This document shows, in pieces, positions 60,509 through 64,000 of a DNA stretch of 64,000 nucleotides. Source of the DNA: Streptomyces phaeofaciens (lineage in GTDB: Bacteria; Actinomycetota; Actinomycetes; Streptomycetales; Streptomycetaceae); assembly GCF_014648915.1 (NCBI RefSeq), contig NZ_BMSA01000012.1, positions 124,001-188,000 of the forward strand. The letters run 5' to 3'. The notes beneath the pieces are model-generated. The model worked only from the letters and a program-made list of their open reading frames with translations. It was not told the origin of the DNA and made no database searches. Position numbers and translations under genes: made by a program. Position 1 is the stretch's first letter, and each line of letters begins with the position of its first letter.

Positions 60509-60964
60509 ATGATCAGTGGTATGGACCACTTTCCCACCACTGAGGCCGCCGTCACGGCCCTGCGCGCCCTCGCCGACACCTACGCGCGCGAGATCGAGGT
60601 CACCCATGACATCGGCGCCGACCGGACGTCCCGCCGCACCGCCGCGGGCGTCGGCGTCACCACCGACCCGGACGGCTCGCTGCCCCACGAGGCCTACGTC
60701 GAACTCGGCGGCCGCCCGAGCGTGAGCGTGCGGCTCTACCCGGACGACGACGCCCTGATCACCGTCGACGGCGTGGACTGCCCCGACATCGCCCGCGACG
60801 ACGTGCCCGCGTTCCTCCGCTCCCTCTACGAGGGGCACGCCTGGGTCAAGGCCCGCCGCTTCCCGCCCAGCCACCACCTGATGGTGCCGCTGCCGGGCGA
60901 CCGCGTGCACAAGGAGTTCATCGGCGTCCTCCTCAGCCCGTGGCTCGCCAAGCACACACGGTGA
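60509..60964 (+). CDS. Hypothetical protein
   Basis: A 151-residue soluble protein 6 bp after kptA. ATG 60509 and ATG 60521 (MDHFPTTEAA) are both possible; neither has a strong ribosome site. Mixed alpha/beta sequence with SVSVRLYPDDDALITVDGVD and a conserved-looking C-terminal HHLMVPLPGDRVHKEFIGVL. No signal peptide, membrane segment or recognisable catalytic motif. Its end lies 2 bp before parS. Confidence 0.75.
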   Translation: MISGMDHFPTTEAAVTALRALADTYAREIEVTHDIGADRTSRRTAAGVGVTTDPDGSLPHEAYVELGGRPSVSVRLYPDDDALITVDGVDCPDIARDDVPAFLRSLYEGHAWVKARRFPPSHHLMVPLPGDRVHKEFIGVLLSPWLAKHTR

Positions 60965-60966
60965 CC

Positions 60967-60980
60967 GTTTCACGTGAAAC
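60967..60980. promoter_or_regulatory. Perfect parS (ParB-binding) site
   Basis: GTTTCACGTGAAAC is the exact 14-bp parS palindrome, lying between two genes and 27 bp before the LLM oxidoreductase start. Streptomyces parS sites cluster around oriC and nucleate ParB complexes. Confidence 0.95.
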
Positions 60981-61006
60981 ACACCTGTCGGCCTACGCTC
61001 GATGAC

Positions 61007-61909
61007 ATGAGTCTGCGCCTGAGCACCGTGATCCTCCCCTACCTCCGCTGGAACGAAGGCGGCCGTTCGGCCTGGACACGTGCCGAACAGCTCGGCTTCC
61101 ACACCGCGTACACGTACGACCATCTGTCCTGGCGCACGTTCCGCGACGGCCCCTGGTTCGGCGCGATCCCGACGCTGACCGCCGCCGCGTCCGTCACCGA
61201 ACAGCTGCGTCTGGGCACGCTGGTGACCTCGCCCAACTTCCGGCACCCGGTGACCCTCGCCAAGGAACTGATCTCCCTGGACGACATCTCCGGCGGCCGC
61301 GTCACCCTCGGCATCGGAGCGGGCGGCACCGGCTTCGACGCCACGGCCCTGGGCCAGGACCCGTGGACCCCGCGTGAGCGGGCCGACCGGTTCGCCGAGT
61401 TCGTGCCGCTGCTCGACCGGCTGCTCACCGAGGACTCCGTGTCGTACGAGGGCGACCACTACTCGGCGCACGAGGCCCGGAACATCCCCGGCTGTGTCCA
61501 GCGCCCCCGGCTGCCCTTCGCCGTCGCCGCCACCGGCCCGCGCGGACTGCAGCTCGCGGCCCGTCACGGCCAGGCCTGGGTGACCACCGGCGACCCCAAG
61601 CTGTACGAGAACGGCACCCCGGAGCAGTCGGTTCAGGCCATTCGCGGCCAGGTCGAGAAGCTCACCGACGCCTGCGCCGCCCAGGGGCGGAACGCGAACG
61701 AGCTGGACCGGGTCCTGCTCACCGGGTTCACCCCGGACCGCGGCCGCCCGTTGGAGTCCGTGGGCGCGTTCGTCGACTTCGCGGGCCGGCACAAGGAGCT
61801 GGGCTTCACGGAGCTGGTGATCCACTGGCCCATCCCGGACTCCGACTTCGCCGCCGACGAGAAGGTCTTCGAGCAGATCGCCATGGAGGCTCCGTCCCAG
61901 CTGCGCTGA
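61007..61909 (+). CDS. LLM-class F420-dependent oxidoreductase
   Basis: A 300-residue luciferase-like TIM-barrel protein. Visible family signatures: RAEQLGFHTAYTYDHLSWRT (about 23-42), VTSPNFRHPVTLAKELISLD, GGRVTLGIGAGGTGFDATAL (about 96-115) and FAVAATGPRGLQLAARHG. These fit F420-dependent (or FMN) oxidoreductases common in actinobacteria. ATG 61007 follows TACGCT by 8 nt, so it may be leaderless, and parS covers the -35 region of that promoter. Substrate unknown. Confidence 0.92.
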   Translation: MSLRLSTVILPYLRWNEGGRSAWTRAEQLGFHTAYTYDHLSWRTFRDGPWFGAIPTLTAAASVTEQLRLGTLVTSPNFRHPVTLAKELISLDDISGGRVTLGIGAGGTGFDATALGQDPWTPRERADRFAEFVPLLDRLLTEDSVSYEGDHYSAHEARNIPGCVQRPRLPFAVAATGPRGLQLAARHGQAWVTTGDPKLYENGTPEQSVQAIRGQVEKLTDACAAQGRNANELDRVLLTGFTPDRGRPLESVGAFVDFAGRHKELGFTELVIHWPIPDSDFAADEKVFEQIAMEAPSQLR

Positions 61910-62021
61910 CTCCGCCGCGGATCGGCCGCCGGCCCCGGCGGCCGGTCCGCTGTACCGCCCCTGTGTCTCATGTGTGCGGGCTCTCGCCCGACCGTGCGGG
62001 CATATGCGCGAGAATGGCCCG

Positions 62022-62891
62022 GTGACCTCAGCGACTCGACAGCCCGAGACCCCGGCCGCCGCTCTCCCGCCCCGCTTGATCGCCACCGATCTCGACGGCA
62101 CTCTGCTGCGCGACGACAAGTCCGTCTCACCCCGCACGGTCGCCGCCCTCGCCGCCGCCGAGGAGGCGGGCATCGAGGTCTTCTTCGTCACCGGCCGCCC
62201 GGCCCGCTGGATGGACGTGGTCAGCGACCACGTCCACGGGCACGGACTGGCGATCTGCGGCAACGGCGCCGCCGTGGTCGACCTCCACGGCGGCCCCGGC
62301 ACCCACCGGTTCGTCAAGGTGCGCGAACTGGAGCGGGAGAACGCGCTGGACGCCGTACGGCTGCTGCGTGACGCGGCGCCGGGGACCATGTACGCCGTCG
62401 AGCAGACCTACGGCTTCTACCAGGAGCCGGAGTACCCCAAGATGCACATGGAGATCCCCGACTCCCTCGCGCCGGCCGAGGAACTGCTGGCGCCGGACGC
62501 CCCCGGGGCCGGTGAACCGGTGCTGAAGATCCTCGCCTTCCACCCCACGATCGACCCCGACGCCTTTCTCACCCTGGCCCGGCTGGCCATCGGCGACCGG
62601 GCCAACGTCACCCGCTCCAGCCCCAGCGCCCTGCTGGAGATCAGCGGTCCCGATGTCTCCAAGGCCAGCACGCTCGCCCTGTGCTGCGCCGAGCGGGGCA
62701 TCTCGCACGAGCAGGTCGTCGCCTTCGGGGACATGCCCAACGACGTCGAGATGCTGACCTGGGCGGGCCGGTCGTACGCGATGGGCAACGCCCATCCGGA
62801 CGTCATCGCGGCGGCCTCCGGCCGAACGGTCGCCAACAACGAGGACGGCGTGGCCGTCGTCATCGAGCAGCTGCTCACCGAGCACGCTTAG
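62022..62891 (+). CDS. HAD-superfamily (Cof-type) hydrolase
   Basis: A 289-residue phosphatase: motif I DLDGTLLRDD, motif II VTGRPAR, motif III Lys in DVSKASTLALC, motif IV FGDMPNDVEML. A Cof-type cap lies between about 100 and 205. GTG 62022 is preceded by GAGAAT about 7 nt upstream, a leaderless signature; longer starts are rejected for lack of conservation. It is a paralogue of the gene at 51248 with the same catalytic layout. Confidence 0.92.
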   Translation: MTSATRQPETPAAALPPRLIATDLDGTLLRDDKSVSPRTVAALAAAEEAGIEVFFVTGRPARWMDVVSDHVHGHGLAICGNGAAVVDLHGGPGTHRFVKVRELERENALDAVRLLRDAAPGTMYAVEQTYGFYQEPEYPKMHMEIPDSLAPAEELLAPDAPGAGEPVLKILAFHPTIDPDAFLTLARLAIGDRANVTRSSPSALLEISGPDVSKASTLALCCAERGISHEQVVAFGDMPNDVEMLTWAGRSYAMGNAHPDVIAAASGRTVANNEDGVAVVIEQLLTEHA

Positions 62892-63006
62892 AGGACGTCG
62901 CGAGCCCTCGAAGATCGGGCAGACGCCCCCTGGAACCGGTGGGACGGATCGGGTCGCAGCGCGGTGACGGCGCCGGAGCACAGACCCTGGCCGCCCCGGC
63001 CCTCGG

Positions 63007-64000
63007 CTAGCCAAGGGTCACGCCGCGTTGGGCCAGCCACTTCACCGGGTCCACCGCCGAGCCCGCCTCCGGGGTGACCCGCGCCTCGAAGTGCAGATGC
63101 GGGCCGGTGGAGTTGCCCGAGGTGCCGGACTGGCCGATCCACTGCCCCGGGGTCACGCTGTCGCCCTGGTCGACGGCGACGGCCGCGAGATGGGCGTACT
63201 GCGTGTAGTAGCCGTCGTCGTGCCGGAGCACGATCCCGATGCCGAACGAACCGCCGCACGACACCCGCACCACCCGCCCCGCGCCGACCGCCCGCACGGG
63301 CGTCCCGATCGGCACCGCGAAGTCCTGCCCGGTGTGCCGGTTCGCCCAGCGCGTCCCATCCCTGCCGAAGCCCGCGGAGAGGGTGTACGTCTCGACCGGT
63401 GCGACCCAGGCCTGCGAGGAGTCCCGCTCCGGCTGGTCGAGCCGCACGGCACCGCGGCATGCGCCCGCCGCGACCGAGGCGTCCGCCCGGCCCTGCAACT
63501 CCCACCGCGCCTGTTCGAGCTTGTCCTCGATGTCCTTCTTCACGCCGGCAAGCTCGGTGCGGCGCCGCTCCACCGCCTTCCAGGCCGCCTTGGCCCTGCC
63601 CTCGGCCGCGGCCAGCCGCGCCGCGGCCCGCCGGCTCGTGCCGATCGCGTGGTCGAGGGCGACATTCGCCCGGGAGAAGGCGTGCTGGCCGCGCATCAGC
63701 TCGTCCGGGCCGTCCGCCAGAAGGATCTGCGCGGCCAACGGCACACCGCCCCCGTCGCGGTACTGGGCACGGGCGATCCGGCCCAGGTCGTCGCGGAGCC
63801 CGGCCAGCTCCCGCCGCTCCCGGCCGAGCAACTCCTCCTGCTTCCGGGCCCGCCCCTGCGCGGCCTGCGCGGCACGCCGCCCCGCCTCGTACCGCCGAGT
63901 GGCCACGGCCGCGTCCTCGTACAACCGCGCCACCCGCGTGCTGAGCCCCGCGTCGGCCGCCGGACCATCGCCGTACTCGCCGCCGTACTCGCCGTCGGCG
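63007..64000 (-). CDS. M23 peptidase with coiled coil (partial, 5' end beyond window)
   Basis: At least 331 residues, open through the right edge. Long coiled coil (RRYEAGRRAAQAAQGRARKQ, ERRRTELAGVKKDIEDKLEQ) followed by a LytM/M23 domain near the C-terminus: HTGQDFAVPIGTP (HxxxD zinc ligands) and GPHLHFEARV (HxH). M23 enzymes cut peptidoglycan cross-bridges or regulate other amidases; the coiled coil resembles EnvC/NlpD-type regulators of cell separation. Signal peptide would lie outside the window. Confidence 0.92.
   Translation of the reverse strand, partial: ADGEYGGEYGDGPAADAGLSTRVARLYEDAAVATRRYEAGRRAAQAAQGRARKQEELLGRERRELAGLRDDLGRIARAQYRDGGGVPLAAQILLADGPDELMRGQHAFSRANVALDHAIGTSRRAAARLAAAEGRAKAAWKAVERRRTELAGVKKDIEDKLEQARWELQGRADASVAAGACRGAVRLDQPERDSSQAWVAPVETYTLSAGFGRDGTRWANRHTGQDFAVPIGTPVRAVGAGRVVRVSCGGSFGIGIVLRHDDGYYTQYAHLAAVAVDQGDSVTPGQWIGQSGTSGNSTGPHLHFEARVTPEAGSAVDPVKWLAQRGVTLG

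Overview
The window is high-GC actinobacterial DNA that reads as Streptomyces. The evidence is GTG starts, many leaderless starts with a -10-like hexamer 6 to 8 nt upstream, a Streptomyces subtilisin-inhibitor family gene, two integrative elements of the AICE type, and the copper / dtpA locus known from S. lividans. One perfect ParB parS palindrome (60967-60980), a one-mismatch parS inside dtpA, and clusters of DnaA-box 9-mers around serS and upstream of kptA suggest the oriC-proximal core of the linear chromosome.

Layout. (1) 1-6.9 kb: the right part of an AICE integrated at the 3' end of tRNA-Arg(ACG). Order: GntR repressor, SCO3933-type protein, small ORF, TraB/FtsK, SpdB, rolling-circle Rep, excisionase, integrase; its left end lies outside the window. 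(2) 6.9-22.6 kb, core genes: tRNA-Arg, tRNA-Ser(GCT), a secreted protease inhibitor, a 1435-residue PAS / degenerate histidine-kinase / receiver protein, a TetR-MFS divergent pair, an acyl-CoA ligase with a palindromic operator, a SigE-type ECF sigma factor, a steroid-side-chain-like hydratase/aldolase operon (ChsH2-ChsH1-Ltp2 order), a small Asn-rich secreted protein, a Prim-Pol protein and a lipoprotein. (3) 22685-28726: a second, complete 6.0-kb element bounded by a 57-bp direct repeat of the 3' half of tRNA-Ser(TGA). It has integrase, excisionase, Rep, a small zinc-cluster protein and a GntR regulator with three CCCTAGGG operators, but no TraB/FtsK gene. It also carries two unrecognised membrane-protein cargo genes and large hairpins. 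(4) 28.7-41.5 kb: HtrA protease, GDPD, two RsbW-like ATPases, a DUF5926 protein, a possible structured RNA, a degenerate Prim-Pol, a PP2C phosphatase, aminopeptidase P, a Tat-exported intradiol dioxygenase and an orphan CitG. (5) 41.8-48.2 kb: copper trafficking to an extracytoplasmic peroxidase (Met/His membrane protein, YcnI, Sco, ECuC/PCuAC, CopC-CopD, DtpA). (6) 48.4-52.6 kb: pheA, serS, HAD hydrolase, membrane protein, second tRNA-Ser(GCT). (7) 52.9-56.9 kb: a four-gene ABC exporter operon. (8) 57-64 kb: an M24 peptidase-like protein coupled to an EphD-like hydrolase-SDR fusion, kptA, a hypothetical protein, parS, an F420-type LLM oxidoreductase, a HAD phosphatase and a truncated M23 peptidase at the edge.

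The most unusual items are the transfer-less second element with its cargo, the TraB Walker-B Glu-to-Lys change, the DnaJ-like zinc module found fused inside one Rep and free-standing beside the other, the extra-oriC DnaA-box clusters, and the PAS protein with spaced Arg clusters in a long disordered linker.
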